This document shows, piece by piece, positions 1 to 10,105 of a stretch of DNA of 64,000 nucleotides. The stretch is from Paragorgia papillata (taxonomy: Eukaryota; Cnidaria; Anthozoa; Scleralcyonacea; Coralliidae): the NCBI GenBank assembly GCA_035771165.1, contig JAWNZC010000351.1, positions 10,182,001 to 10,246,000 of the forward strand. Direction: 5' to 3'. The number at the start of each line of letters is the position of its first letter. The first letter of the stretch is position 1. The position numbers and the translations under genes were made by a program. The notes under the pieces were generated by a model. The model had not been told where the DNA came from and did no database searches. It was given only the letters and a program-made list of their open reading frames with translations.

Positions 1-430
1 TGTTCCTTCCTACTTAATCAGTTTAACAAAATAAAACATAACGCTTCATTCAACAGAGATTCTCCGATATGGCGGGGAAATGGGTATTGTTTTTTTATAT
101 AGTAGCGACTTCTAACCGCCACATTCTTTTTTCACGAGAAAATTGAATTTTATGACTAAAACCTGGAGTTGTCCAAGAACATTTTGATAAAATATGAAGT
201 GAATATTATTTCCATTAAACTGCAAGAAGACTAGATTGATGTTAGAGGTGATACGAGTAAAACATTTTGACGTATTTGGAGAACAACTGTTCAAGCAAAG
301 CGTTCTTAAGCACTTGAAACTGTAAACTTGTAAAAACACTGGACGTGTTTTTTCCTAGCATTGTCTTTTGGCACATAGGTTGGAAATAACTTTAACCTAC
401 ACTAACATATCCCAAGGTCTACAATTAGAA
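1..430. repeat. Dispersed repeat, copy 1 (partner at 23,561-24,010)
   Basis: This stretch is nearly identical to 23,561-24,010, in the same orientation, with a few substitutions and small indels. Similarity stops at the same point in both copies, just after a short TTTTTCTCT tract. Here the sequence then runs into non-coding DNA, whereas in the other copy it runs into a GH9 cellulase exon. The left end lies at or beyond the window edge. No coding capacity is seen. Confidence 0.85.
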
Positions 431-1020
431 TTTTTCTCTTTGTCCTATCTGGGACAATACTTCATCATACACGCATATAGCTTCAACTTTGTTTTTTTTT
501 AATTCTATTGAAATCAGACAAAATTTCACAACAATGTGTAAATATAATTCAAATATAATTGCAAGAATTATAGTACATCTCCAACCCTCTTAGTATAAAA
601 TAAAACTATAAAAATTGGAAGCGTGGCGTATCTCCTCTATCTAGCCCTTACTAACTAGCGAACAACTTTTTTATTTTTATTTTTTCCAAATAATCTTCTG
701 GGCGATAAATCTTCTTGTGCTTTTAAATGCAACATGTCTTGTGCTCCTTCAGGCTTCCTTCCCGTTTCCCCGATGTATACCAAGCGACATTCACATGAAA
801 TGCGATTCGGGTTCGTTCTCACTTCCCCCAACTACCTTACTCGAGCAGCAAATTCCTTTCCAATTGTTGACCAATCAGAGTCAGACTTCCAATATCTGGA
901 ATGTTCATGACCTCCGACCTTGAGGCTTGAGCTGACCGTTTGAACCAATATTTCGAATTATTGCTTATAGTTTTAGCAAAAGTTTTGTGTAAATAGAATC
1001 AATAAGAATAGATGATAATT
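431..1020. other. Non-coding stretch with a dispersed 3' segment
   Basis: No gene is seen. The part from about 925 to 1,015 (GAGCTGACCGTTTGAACCA, then AATAGAATCAATAAGAATAG) recurs in part at 5,081-5,140 and at 14,845-14,930, so it belongs to a dispersed repeat rather than to a unique regulatory region. Confidence 0.5.
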
Positions 1021-1026
1021 ATTGTA

Positions 1027-1350
1027 CACTGCAAATCTCGCAGTGTTGTGAGAACACTTAAAAAGTGAAAAAATCACACCAATCAGTGTAAATTAACCAC
1101 ATTTGAGTTAAGTTTACACTCATTTGGTGTAAAGTAGAAAACAGGTATTTTTACCCAATTTTAGTGTAAACGTACCCTACAATTGTGTACCTTTACCCCA
1201 ATTTAGTGTGATTTAACACCAGAGAAAAGTATGTCAATACACTTGTTTGGTGTAAACAGAAAAGTCTAAATGTTAACACCATTTCAGTGTAGATACACAC
1301 TGGACCTAATTAATATTACACTAGAGACAGTGTATTAATACATTTGTCTA
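1027..1350. repeat. Array of GTGTAAA / TTTACAC palindromic words
   Basis: Degenerate units of about 20 bp alternate GTGTAAA and its complement TTTACAC or TTAACAC, so most units are small palindromes. The array begins with CACTGCAAAT, close to the CACTGTAAA terminus of the larger element at 6,557-9,052. I infer a small non-autonomous member of the same family. No ORF. Confidence 0.6.
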
Positions 1351-2631
1351 GTGTAAACCAACCCAAGAAATAATGATGAATATTTGATGTGCCTTTTAGT
1401 TATAAGCACCTGTTCAATGAAAAGCATGGCTGATTTCTATTTTATTTATACCAATAAAAACAAAGAAATACAATGAGACAGTTCAATAGAATATATAATT
1501 ATGTAAATCAAGGCAATTAATATACACAGCATCAGAAAGTTACGTGTATTATTCACTCTTCCCAAAATTATTTAAAAACGTGCATATTAGACTGCACTAC
1601 TAAAATTTAAATCTATAATGACGTTCAAGCGTGTACCTAATTATATACATTTGCCTTCATATAATATGCATGTTTTGCAGAGAATTACGAAGAGTCAAAC
1701 ATCTTTCTTTATCATTAACATGACTGTCTTGTTTCTGCATGCATGCATGCACGTATAACTATTGTTCAGCATATGATAAATCATATTTCATTCTTATAAA
1801 CTTTCTTACAAATCTATTTACACAAATTGAATATCATTATCTAGGGGGTGATGATCAAGGAAATCATCATAACATTTGAAAACAAACTCATTTAACACCA
1901 TTATTTCATATGAGTGCAAATACTTGAGAAATCTAAGTGTATGCAATATCGCTTGCAATAAAATAACAGCTCTCCATTAGGAAGCGAAATCAGATCATCA
2001 ATAATAATAAATTCTAGAAAATGCGAGTGCTTGATGTAGACAATGACTGAATTTGGTGTATACTTGTTACCATGAATGAGAGCCCAGCTGGCCCTAAAAG
2101 GAAAGTAACCAACTATATAAACTATTATAGAAGATAGGAGGACACTTTCTGCATGTATTTCCTCCTTTTCAAACTTTTCATTGCATTCCTTTATCTGAAT
2201 GGGTATAACTTATAAAAAAATACTTACATAAATAGGTTAGTTTCTTGTTCCAGATATGGATGACACTGACATAGAGACATTCTTTTGCGATCATCAAGCT
2301 CTTTCACGTGTACTGTTCTACCTGTTTGAATTATATACAAGTCAAATTATAAATGTACAGTATACAGTACCAATCATTTTAGGGTCTAAAGAGAGCAATT
2401 GTTTGCATAATGGGGTTATATTTTGACAAAAACACCTGAGTTTTTGACAAAGAAAACTTTACTAAAAACAATAACAAAAACTGCAATTATTATAATTATT
2501 AAACTTTTTTAAAGTGTCTAGTCTTCTAGCCGAACCAAAGGGTCTGCTAATCGGGGACACTGCTAAACCGGTTGGTTTTGGGGAGGGAGGAAAACCAGGG
2601 AACCAGGAGGAAAACCCTTGATGCACAGGAG
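1351..2631. other. AT-rich non-coding stretch
   Basis: Low-complexity AT-rich DNA with no convincing ORF, splice-flanked exon or RNA gene. A GGGAGGGAGGAAAACCAGG segment near 2,580-2,615 resembles, in reverse complement, the body of the 5S-type SINE at 44.6 kb. It may be a SINE scrap. Confidence 0.4.
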
Positions 2632-2946
2632 CACAGAGTAGAAATACAACCAGAAGTCCAACTCGCGTCAGAACCTTTGAAGTTTATGTGCTCGCACATG
2701 TCGCCTCGTGCATTTTGATTCTACGCCATCCTATGCAATCCTGGCAAGTTCCCCCGGCATTTGGACCTTCAAAAGAAGGTTAAAACTGCTGATGGAACTT
2801 GCCAGGATTGCATAGGATGGCGTAGGACATTGCGTAGTATCGCGTAGGTATGGCGTCGGATGGCGTAAAATATTGCGCCTGCACATTGAAGAAATGCGAA
2901 CAAGTTGTCACTCGAGTTGGACTTCTGGTTGTATTTCTATTCTGTG
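2632..2946. mobile_element. MITE, about 34-bp TIRs, 8-bp TSD (copy 1)
   Basis: The ends read CACAGAGTAGAAATACAACC and its near-perfect complement and pair for about 34 bp with one mismatch. The 8-bp target duplication CACAGGAG lies at 2,624-2,631 and 2,947-2,954. The interior is itself palindromic (GCCATCCTATGCAATCCTGG and complement), so the transcript would fold into one long hairpin. A second copy with the interior inverted lies at 46,545-46,849. TSD length and ends starting CA suggest the hAT superfamily; that assignment is inference. Confidence 0.85.
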
Positions 2947-2954
2947 CACAGGAG

Positions 2955-3835
2955 AGACCAAATGTTCTTATTTATAATAAAAAATCAGAGGGATCTTATT
3001 CTGGGAAGTGCTGAATATTTAGAAAATTCTGCCTGAGACACTTCATTAAAAGAGGACATTTATTTGAAGGGGGTGCTTAGTCGAATCATTATCATGGTAT
3101 AATTACTGTATAATTATTCCATAATTATAACTTCTTGAATTTGCTTCATTAAGCACAAATAATGGTTTTAAATCGAGGCTGGTCATGAAAGAAAACAGTA
3201 AATGTATTACAATCTCATTGTCAGCCTCAATTTGAACCCATTGTTTAGTGGGCACTAAAGCAAGATCAGGAAATGTCTATTAATATGTTTAGTATACGTA
3301 CTAAGTTTAAGATATTAATTACATGTACAAACCAGGTCCAATATCAGTAACAGTTTTCAGATAACAATCATCCTCACTCAGCCAGTATTACATTGGATTC
3401 GCTGGTGTCTCATGTCCAAAGTCTTAGGCAAGTTCTTGAAACTACCTAAAAAATGTGCCAGCTTCTTAAAATTAGTGGTGTTTAGCTTCAAATCTCATGC
3501 ACCACTGACATACAAGTGGCCCATACTGTACCTGCAACATTATAAGAAGGTTGTGCTTACTAGGTGAATCGTTAATAAAAAGTTAATACTGTATATAACT
3601 GAAATCTAATCAAAGTAGACTTCAAGTATCAGTAGTTCAAAACAGTTTAAACCTATCAGATGAGATATAATAATTATTCATATTTTTTTAGGATTGTTTC
3701 AGGTTATTTGTTTTTATTGGCAATGTTTCAGGCAGTCTTACTGCCCATCTTCAGGCCAAGATGTTTTGTTTGAAAATTATGAATAAAAAGTGATTAGGTA
3801 ATATGAATAGAGGATAATTAGGATGCTTTTCACCG
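2955..3835. other. Non-coding stretch, nothing recognised
   Basis: AT-rich DNA without a supported gene. No ORF with family features, tRNA-like box pair or long inverted repeat was found. Confidence 0.4.
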
Positions 3836-3945
3836 ATGCTGTCCCACATGTAGTTGTCACCAATGATCGCATGCGGATAAGTAATTGGTGAAAATCATGC
3901 ACTCAGACTGTTTCACTAGCTACACTTGTCTGTAGATTGAAATGT
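3836..3945 (+). repeat. Degenerate relative of the hammerhead repeat at 30.9-31.3 kb
   Basis: Matches the monomer of the tandem element at 30,878-31,318, from TTCACCGATGCTGTCCCACA through GTCTGTAGATTGAA, with scattered changes. The part holding CTGATGA, stem II and GAAA is missing, leaving ACTAGCTACACTTGTCTGTAG. The ribozyme is therefore lost while the flanking rod-like sequence remains. The pairing TTCACC with GGTGAA is perfect here though imperfect in the other copies, which argues for a structured RNA. AT-rich runs follow, as at the intact element. Confidence 0.7.
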
Positions 3946-4026
3946 GTAAAAACTATATAATTATAATATATATATATTAAAATAAGATTTTGGTATACTG
4001 ACTACCTTTGAATTTGTTTAGGATAA

Positions 4027-4263
4027 TTAATGAACCATAAAATGCTGCTTTGGGATCAGTCTAATAGTCGGGTAGGCTTTCTTGAATTCCTCCAAGTAGT
4101 CACAAATTAACATGCAAAGGTAAAGTGTTGTTCCTCTGGAAATAACAAGTGCCACCAAAATGTCAAATATTTTCATCAAATCACAAAACAGCTCCCAATC
4201 TGCATTTTCCTCCGGTATTAAATCATGAATGATAAGAGGTAAAAGCCTACAATGACACAACAT
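4027..4263 (-). pseudogene. C-terminal piece of a TE-derived protein, inverted-order remnant
   Basis: Reads LLPLIIHDLIPEE, then WELFCDLMKIFDILVA and KAYPTIRLIPKQHFMVH. From memory this resembles the later part of a widely repeated, uncharacterised invertebrate protein family, probably transposon-derived. The preceding parts of the same protein lie at 4,623-4,930 on the opposite strand and 4,932-5,051 on this strand. The segment ends at a stop directly after MVH, where relatives usually continue. It has no intact reading frame with the other pieces. Confidence 0.6.
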
Positions 4264-4622
4264 TTGTGATGCTAAAAAAATATATGTTATACACTAGAAT
4301 TAGTAATGGTAAGCTAACAGCCAAATCTGTACCATACATAAAAGTTTTATATAATTATAATATATAAATATAATTATAATTATTAATATAAATTAAAATT
4401 AACCCTTTCACTCCAACAACACTACAAACAGCAACATTGAAGGTGTTATAAAACCATTAGACCTGGATCAATCTCAGCTTTGGGTAGTTTTGGCTTTCTG
4501 CTCTAATTCAGGACCATGCTCAGCCTAACCAATATACAGGCAATTGGAAATAATCAACCAGTATTACTCATGGTCCTGATTGGCGCATATGGCGATCATT
4601 AACATTAACATTTCTAATTGAG

Positions 4623-4930
4623 CCAGGTGGATTACCTTCAGATATCATGCATGATATGCTGGAGGGAGTCTTTCCTCTTCATGTCAGAGCTATGCTGAGA
4701 AAGTTTGTTGTGGAGGACAAATAGCCTACAGTAGTTTCTAAGCCTTTCGTTTCCGCCATGAGCTTGGCCGCGTAGTCGGTTTGGGTTCTTAGACGAATGG
4801 TTCTTGAACGTGTCAACCGAGGAAGGCCTAGAAACTAGGCTAGAGGACAAATACTTTACTTTGGAAGACCTAAATAAGCGACTGGCCAGCTTTCCGTGTG
4901 GTGGTGTCATCGATTCTTCGAACAAACCTA
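4623..4930 (+). pseudogene. Middle piece of the same TE-derived protein, inverted
   Basis: The plus strand reads PGGLPSDIMHDMLEGVFPLH and continues to VVEDK. It is then interrupted by a 121-bp MITE and resumes as YFTLEDLNKRLASFPCGG up to SSNKP. The motif DIMHDMLEG should directly follow KYFHV of the minus-strand piece at 4,932-5,051, so this block has been flipped within the gene. Together the three pieces give the expected N-to-C order only if the block is re-inverted. The frame is dead. Confidence 0.65.
4722..4842. mobile_element. 121-bp MITE with 9-bp TSD inside the broken gene
   Basis: Starts TAGCCTACAGTAGTTTCTAA and ends GGCCTAGAAACTAGGCTA; the ends are imperfect inverted repeats of about 18 bp. 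The target duplication GAGGACAAA lies at 4,713-4,721 and 4,843-4,851. Removing the insert rejoins the coding phrase VVEDKYFTLEDL of the host fragment, which confirms the boundaries. A 9-bp duplication fits Mutator-like elements; superfamily is inference. Confidence 0.8.
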
Positions 4931-4931
4931 C

Positions 4932-5051
4932 AACATGAAAGTATTTTGAGGAGTTTAAGGGAGACTGATTCTTAATCCCATAGACGGAAGCCGATTCTGG
5001 ATCAGTGTCAACTAATTCTGCATGTCTATCATACATTTCTCTTGTTCGCAT
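4932..5051 (-). pseudogene. N-terminal piece of the TE-derived protein
   Basis: Minus-strand reading RTREMYDRHAELVDTDP, then SASVYGIKNQSPLNSSKYFHV. This matches the segment that in relatives leads straight into the DIMHDxLEG motif, here found inverted at 4,623. After KYFHV the minus-strand frame stays open for a while by chance but only reads the complement of the inverted block. Confidence 0.55.
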
Positions 5052-5930
5052 TGTAAATTCTTCCTCTGTAAACTAAAAATTGCTTATAGTTGAAAAGTTT
5101 TGCGTTAATAGAATCAATAAGAATAGATGATATTGTATTAATATAATAGAGACGCGGCGAACGTCAAAGCGGTTAACAATGAGCTACAATTTAGGTTGAG
5201 GGTGGCAAATATGGTGGACAATCTTTTGTTTTACGTTCATTAATATTTATAAAGCAACGCTGCTATTGGTTGATTGCTTCATTATACGTGAACAAAAACC
5301 TAGAACAAAGATTTCGGCCGCGTTTCCAGAAAATTTATTTCTATGGACTATATAGCTAGTGACTCGATCGTGCTAGCAAGGAAGGATCCTGGAATAACAA
5401 GTTGAGGTGTACGTCGGATCGGATAGACTTGGATCAAGTCTGTCTCTCGACTGTCTGTCCTGATCCACTACGAGTCGGATTAACCTTCGGAACTTATAAT
5501 CGGAGAGTTTGCCTAAACTGTCAATCCAAATCCGATCCGAAACCATAAAATTGTAGTCCGATCCGAAAACAGCTGCTCAAATGCGATGCGAAAAAACTCA
5601 GTCGAAAAAGAAAACCAATGGACAAACAATTTAATAAGAGAACTGATAAAACTGCCTTAATATATTGTGCAATGTCCATACAATACTAGTGAAGTTGTTA
5701 ATTTTATGACAAAAGCGAATTTGGTGCGGGTAAAAAAGTACAACTCGGATCCAATCCGGAGAAAAAAGGAACAAAATCCGACCCGAGAAAAAAAGGAACA
5801 AAATCCGATCCGAACGTATAAAAGTTTAGTTCAAATTGGATTCGCACACCTCTAATAAGGCAATTATTTTCTAGTATTCAGCACTTGATTTTCGTCGAGA
5901 AAGTAACTTAGCGCCCTTAAAGTAAGTAGG
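5052..5930. other. Non-coding; GATCCGA-rich subrepeats at 5,410-5,850
   Basis: No gene is seen. From about 5,410 to 5,850 the hexamer-like words ATCCGATCCGAA and GGATCGGAT recur on both strands, suggesting another short palindromic-word repeat. The part 5,081-5,160 repeats sequence also found near 960-1,020. Confidence 0.4.
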
Positions 5931-5944
5931 TTTTGAGTGGTACG

Positions 5945-6140
5945 CCAAAAAGTGGTAATACCCAAGTGTTTTGCGCACTAATTTATAACCCTATATACTC
6001 CCCTAACCCTAACCCTAACCCTAACCCTAACCCTAACCCTAACCCTAACCCCAACCCTAACCATAGTACCACCGTCCAACTGCACCCAACCCTAATATTA
6101 TATGCTATATTGCTGTGCAAAACACTTGGGTATATATTAG
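5945..6140. repeat. Interstitial telomeric repeat between inverted flanks
   Basis: About ten tandem CCCTAA units (one degenerate) occupy 6,002-6,062. They are flanked by an inverted pair, TACCCAAGTGTTTTGCGCA at about 5,958 and TGTGCAAAACACTTGGGTA at about 6,114. The right flank runs on into the left arm of the 5.3-kb palindrome. TTAGGG-type telomere repeats are standard in metazoans. Here they are internal and part of, or trapped by, a mobile structure. Confidence 0.75.
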
Positions 6141-7058
6141 GGTGCATCACATGCCCCTACTTTTTACTCTTAGCCCTACCTTTTTCTTAGTGGTGAGGTC
6201 CATCCTAAATAACAAAATTGTGAAGTTTGGAGTTGATTGGACAATTTTTAGGGGTAGCAAGTGGCCCTTTACTATTACGGCATGTCGCATGCGACAAAAA
6301 TAGCTCAGATTTACCATATTTTGACTCAGGAAGACCATAGAGATTTGATTTTGGTACCAAAAAATGCAGAATTGCCAAGTTTATATGCCACATGTTAATA
6401 TTCTAAGGTCTAGAACCTTCATTTTACAAGTTATCCTCTAAAACGTAATTTTTGGGTGGTTTTCATGGTATCGTGACAGTCAAATTTGAGCATTTGGTCA
6501 TAATTTGGTTATTGTATGACATTACACAACTAATTAAATGTTTCCATTGTTATACACACTGTAAAATTGGGAGTGTCAGCCCAACACCAAAAATGGTGTA
6601 AATCGTTGCAGCTGTGGAGACACCAAACGAGTGTATATTTACACTAACAATGGTGTAAAGGCTAACACAACAAGGGTGTAAAGTAACACCATGAACAGTG
6701 TAAAATTGCACCAAAAGTGTTTTTTTACACCATATTAGTGTAAAATTGCTTGCAGCTGTGGGGACACCAACTCAGTGTAAATTTACACTGTAAGTGTAAA
6801 ATCACACAAAAAGTGTTTATTTACACCACATTAGTGTAAAATTGCTTGCAGCTGTGGGGACACCAACTCAGCGTAAATTTACACTGTAAGTGTAAAATCA
6901 CACTGAAAATGTTCTTTTTACACCATTATTGGTGTAAAATAGCTTGCACACCAACTCAGTGTAAATCAACACTGTGCTCCTTTCTACACCAAGACTGCGT
7001 TGCCAAAAGAATTGGAATTGAACTGAAAGTAAACATTTTGTAAGACAGTGTGAAATAA

Positions 7059-8305
7059 CCCTTACAAAAAAATCCTATAGGAATTCCTATAGGAATTTCT
7101 ATAAGATTTTAGCCCAATTTCCTATAGTAATTCCTATAGGAATTCCTATTGAATCCTATAGGAATTCCTATAGAATCCTATAGGAATTTCCATTGAATCC
7201 TATAGGAATTCCTATAGGATTTCCCATTAAATCCTATAGGATTTCCTATTGAGCAAATCCTATGGAAATTCATCAGTGAGAAAAACAAAGCAAGTTCTCC
7301 AATAGAATATTCCATAAAAAAATTATATAGAATATTCTATTGGATTCTCTATGGAATATTCTATAGGATATGGTATAAGATGTAATAGAAAATGCTTTAG
7401 AATATTCTATAAGCTATCTTACAAGATATACAATAGAACAGTCTTTGGAATTCTACAAGATACTCCACAAAACATTTTATCAATAGTTACGCAGTACAAT
7501 ATTCTACATTAACACACCTTTTTTGTCCAAATGTTAACACATCTTATGTAATTAGGTTTTCTAACACACCTTAACTCCTTAAGTGTTGAAAGGCACGGCA
7601 CACCTTATGGTATGTTAAAAAACACATCTAGTAAGTTGTTTTTTTGGCCTGTCCAAATTTTGACACATCCTAAGTTGTGTTTTGTGAAAAGGTGTGTTAT
7701 TTCACACACCTTGGTCAGTTTTCAATGTTAAGATGTGTTATATATAGGTGTGTTAATAAAAAGGTGTGTTATGCAACATGCCCTGATGTATGTTATCTTA
7801 CACATGTAGGTGTGCATAATAACACACCCTGAAACAAGTTTTATTACCTGTAGCCTTTCTTTCGGAATTCTGATATGCTATTCTGTTTCAAAATTACACT
7901 CACATATTAATTCGGAATTATGGCAATGGTCTGATACTGCGGAATGCGGTTGAAGAACCGAACTAATGGCAATTTTTATCTCGATAAGGAATTTCAGGTG
8001 TGTCTCAACTGCTTTTTGTATGGAAATAAAATTATTTTAGACCAACGACCAAAATGTTTGCTAATAATATTTATTTTGTAATTTGGCCAACACAAATTTT
8101 AATTCCTATAAGAAGCGTATTTTCCTATAGGAATTCCTATCAAATTCCTATAGGAAAATTTATTCCTATAGGATCCTATAGGAATTCCTATAGGAAGCAT
8201 ATTTTCCTGTAGGAATTCCTATTCAAATTCCTATAGGAATTCCTATAGGAATTACAAATTCCTATAGGAATTCCTATAGGATCCTATAGGATGTTTTCGT
8301 AAGGG
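7059..8305. mobile_element. Nested element with CCCTTAC ends and CCTATAGGAATT arrays
   Basis: Begins CCCTTACAAAAAAATCC and ends TTTTCGTAAGGG. Both ends carry long runs of the palindrome ATTCCTATAGGAAT (7,067-7,270 and 8,100-8,292), and a drifted version GAATATTCTATAG fills 7,290-7,490. It sits wholly inside the 6,557-9,052 element and is therefore younger than it. The same CCCTTACG ends but a different internal palindrome occur at 39,973-40,282. Confidence 0.7.
7511..7835. repeat. Innermost AACACACC / GGTGTGTT array
   Basis: Repeated words TTAACACACCTT and AAGGTGTGTTA alternate over about 320 bp at the centre of the 7,059-8,305 element. This is a third palindromic vocabulary in the nest. No ORF. 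Confidence 0.55.
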
Positions 8306-8719
8306 AATTTAATACATAATTTAATACTTAAAAATAATTACATTGTAGAATACAAAATAATAAGTAAGAATGAACATAATATTGACGGGGTTTCCTAACT
8401 TAAACGCTTGCCAATTCTGATACAAGCATCAACACTCTTGTTGGCACCTTCTGTGTATCATAGACATTTAAAATGTTTCTTTGTAAAAAGACAAATGTGT
8501 TTAAACAATCCTTCGGATATTGAAGATTACAAACATAATAGGTAAGCATAAGTGCTCTCACTGCCTCAATTATTCCACCATTAATTATTCCTCTATTAAA
8601 TTTGCAAAGAAATATTACAAAAATATTGCAATTGATGTTTTCATATATGTCAGGTATAGTATGGGACCTTAAAAATATTTTCCATTAAACGCAAAACCGT
8701 GCTGGAAAGTTCGGCTTAA
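8306..8719. other. AT-rich interior of the nest
   Basis: Non-coding AT-rich DNA between the two right-hand arrays. No motif recognised. Confidence 0.4.
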
Positions 8720-9325
8720 CGCTTCCTGGTGTTGATTTACACCAAAACAGTGTGAAATATTGACTCTGTTGTGTCACACCAAACATGTGTCTTTCTACAC
8801 TTATCCAAGTGTAAACTTACACTGACATAGTGTTAGACTACCACTTTATAGTGTAAATGTACACGATCATAGTGTTAAATGAGTTATGTCCTGATTTACA
8901 CCAAACAAGTGTTGTGGCTACACGTGTCAAGTGTACAAATACACATAATGCGTGTAAATTAACACTAAAAAAGTGTAAGATGTCATTTTACACCAATTTG
9001 GTGTAATTTAACACCTATCAAGTGTTGGCTGAACACTGCCAAATTTACAGTGCATATATGTTAATACATAATTATGTATATTGTGTAAAAAACTGAAAAT
9101 TTATATGACATGTCCTCCAAAATAATCTAGTACTAGTTTGTAGTGTAAACAGCCAACCATTAACATACAGTACATCAGTATAATACAAAACAGTAGTTCA
9201 TCAGTACAACACGATATCCAGAATCCTAAACATTGCTACTAGTTCCATTTAAAGAGTGAGGTACCATGAGGATGAAAATAATTTTCTCTTTCTTGTATTT
9301 GTTTGTGTATGTCTGGAGTTTTCAA

Positions 9326-9740
9326 CTACCTGCAATACTTTCTGGTAGCGTTCTTCCTTGACAGCTCACAGTTCCAAGAAAATCGTAACCGAGCTTTGAC
9401 ACCTCTCTCTGCAGCATCATTTACCACACTGATGCTATTTACAATGAGCTTAGCTCTTTTGTACCCATCATCACCGTCCCAATCTGTTAGAGGTTTGTAA
9501 AGGAATTCTTGGTTTATCTTCATTATTCTGAAATCCATCCCAACATATCTAGAAAGATCTTGTGTTACCTCTGTTGGCATAGTTAGGAAAAGTTGGCTTT
9601 CCAAACAACAGTTGATCATTTTTTGGCGCAGTTGAGGGTACAGGAGCTGTGAGTCACCATGGGATATGACATGGGATATATACTACAAACTGCACAAAAC
9701 GACGTATCTTCTGTAGCTGATGAGTTGCAAATATAGCACC
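9326..9740 (-). pseudogene. Deleted inverted copy of the 10.1-10.7 kb frame
   Basis: The minus strand reads PTEVTQDLSRYVGMD, then YKRAKLIVNSISVV, matching the product of 10,106-10,741. It lacks the middle third and carries short deletions near its C-terminus. Sequence around 9,640-9,740 matches the start of the other copy with a small local duplication (GGGATATGACATGGGATATA). This is a decayed arm of the palindrome. Confidence 0.75.
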
Positions 9741-10064
9741 TTTTGGGAGTTCACTCAATATTTTTGTACCCAAGAGATCCATTCTTATGGCATAGAGAAG
9801 TTTTGCCATCCAACGTGCTTTGTGTAATGCACCAGGTCTGCTGAATGAAAACCCTTCTAATTAAAATATTGAGTGAACTCCCAAAAGGTGCTTGTAGTAA
9901 CCTAGTGATAGATAATAATTAATCATATACTATAATGACGTATGTAACACTGACGCAATCCCCATACTAAGGGGATTATGAAATACTCGAGAGACAGACA
10001 TTAACCATCCTTTGTATTAGCAAGACATGTTATAGAATATAAGCACTTTGAGAATATTACAGTG
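9741..10064. other. Loop of the palindrome
   Basis: Holds a short inverted pair: CACCTTTTGGGAGTTCACTC near 9,740 and its complement near 9,875. No gene. Confidence 0.4.
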
Positions 10065-10105
10065 CTATATTTGCAACTCATCAGCTACAGAAGATACGTC
10101 GTTTT

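Larger units (their letters stand above)
6557..9052. mobile_element. 2.5-kb element with CACTGTAAA ends and palindromic-word arrays
   Basis: Termini CACTGTAAAATTGG and its near complement CCAAATTTACAGTG border the segment. Just inside both ends are arrays (6,560-6,990 and 8,720-9,050) of roughly 20-bp units built from GTGTAAA and TTTACAC. The uninterrupted right arm of the surrounding palindrome gives an empty-site comparison and shows that the insertion falls after GTTATACA. The target duplication is short, perhaps 2 bp, and cannot be fixed by eye. No transposase is visible. Confidence 0.7.

Noticed and set aside
6002..6062. Chromosome end
   Set aside because: Only about ten CCCTAA units with unique sequence on both sides, so interstitial.
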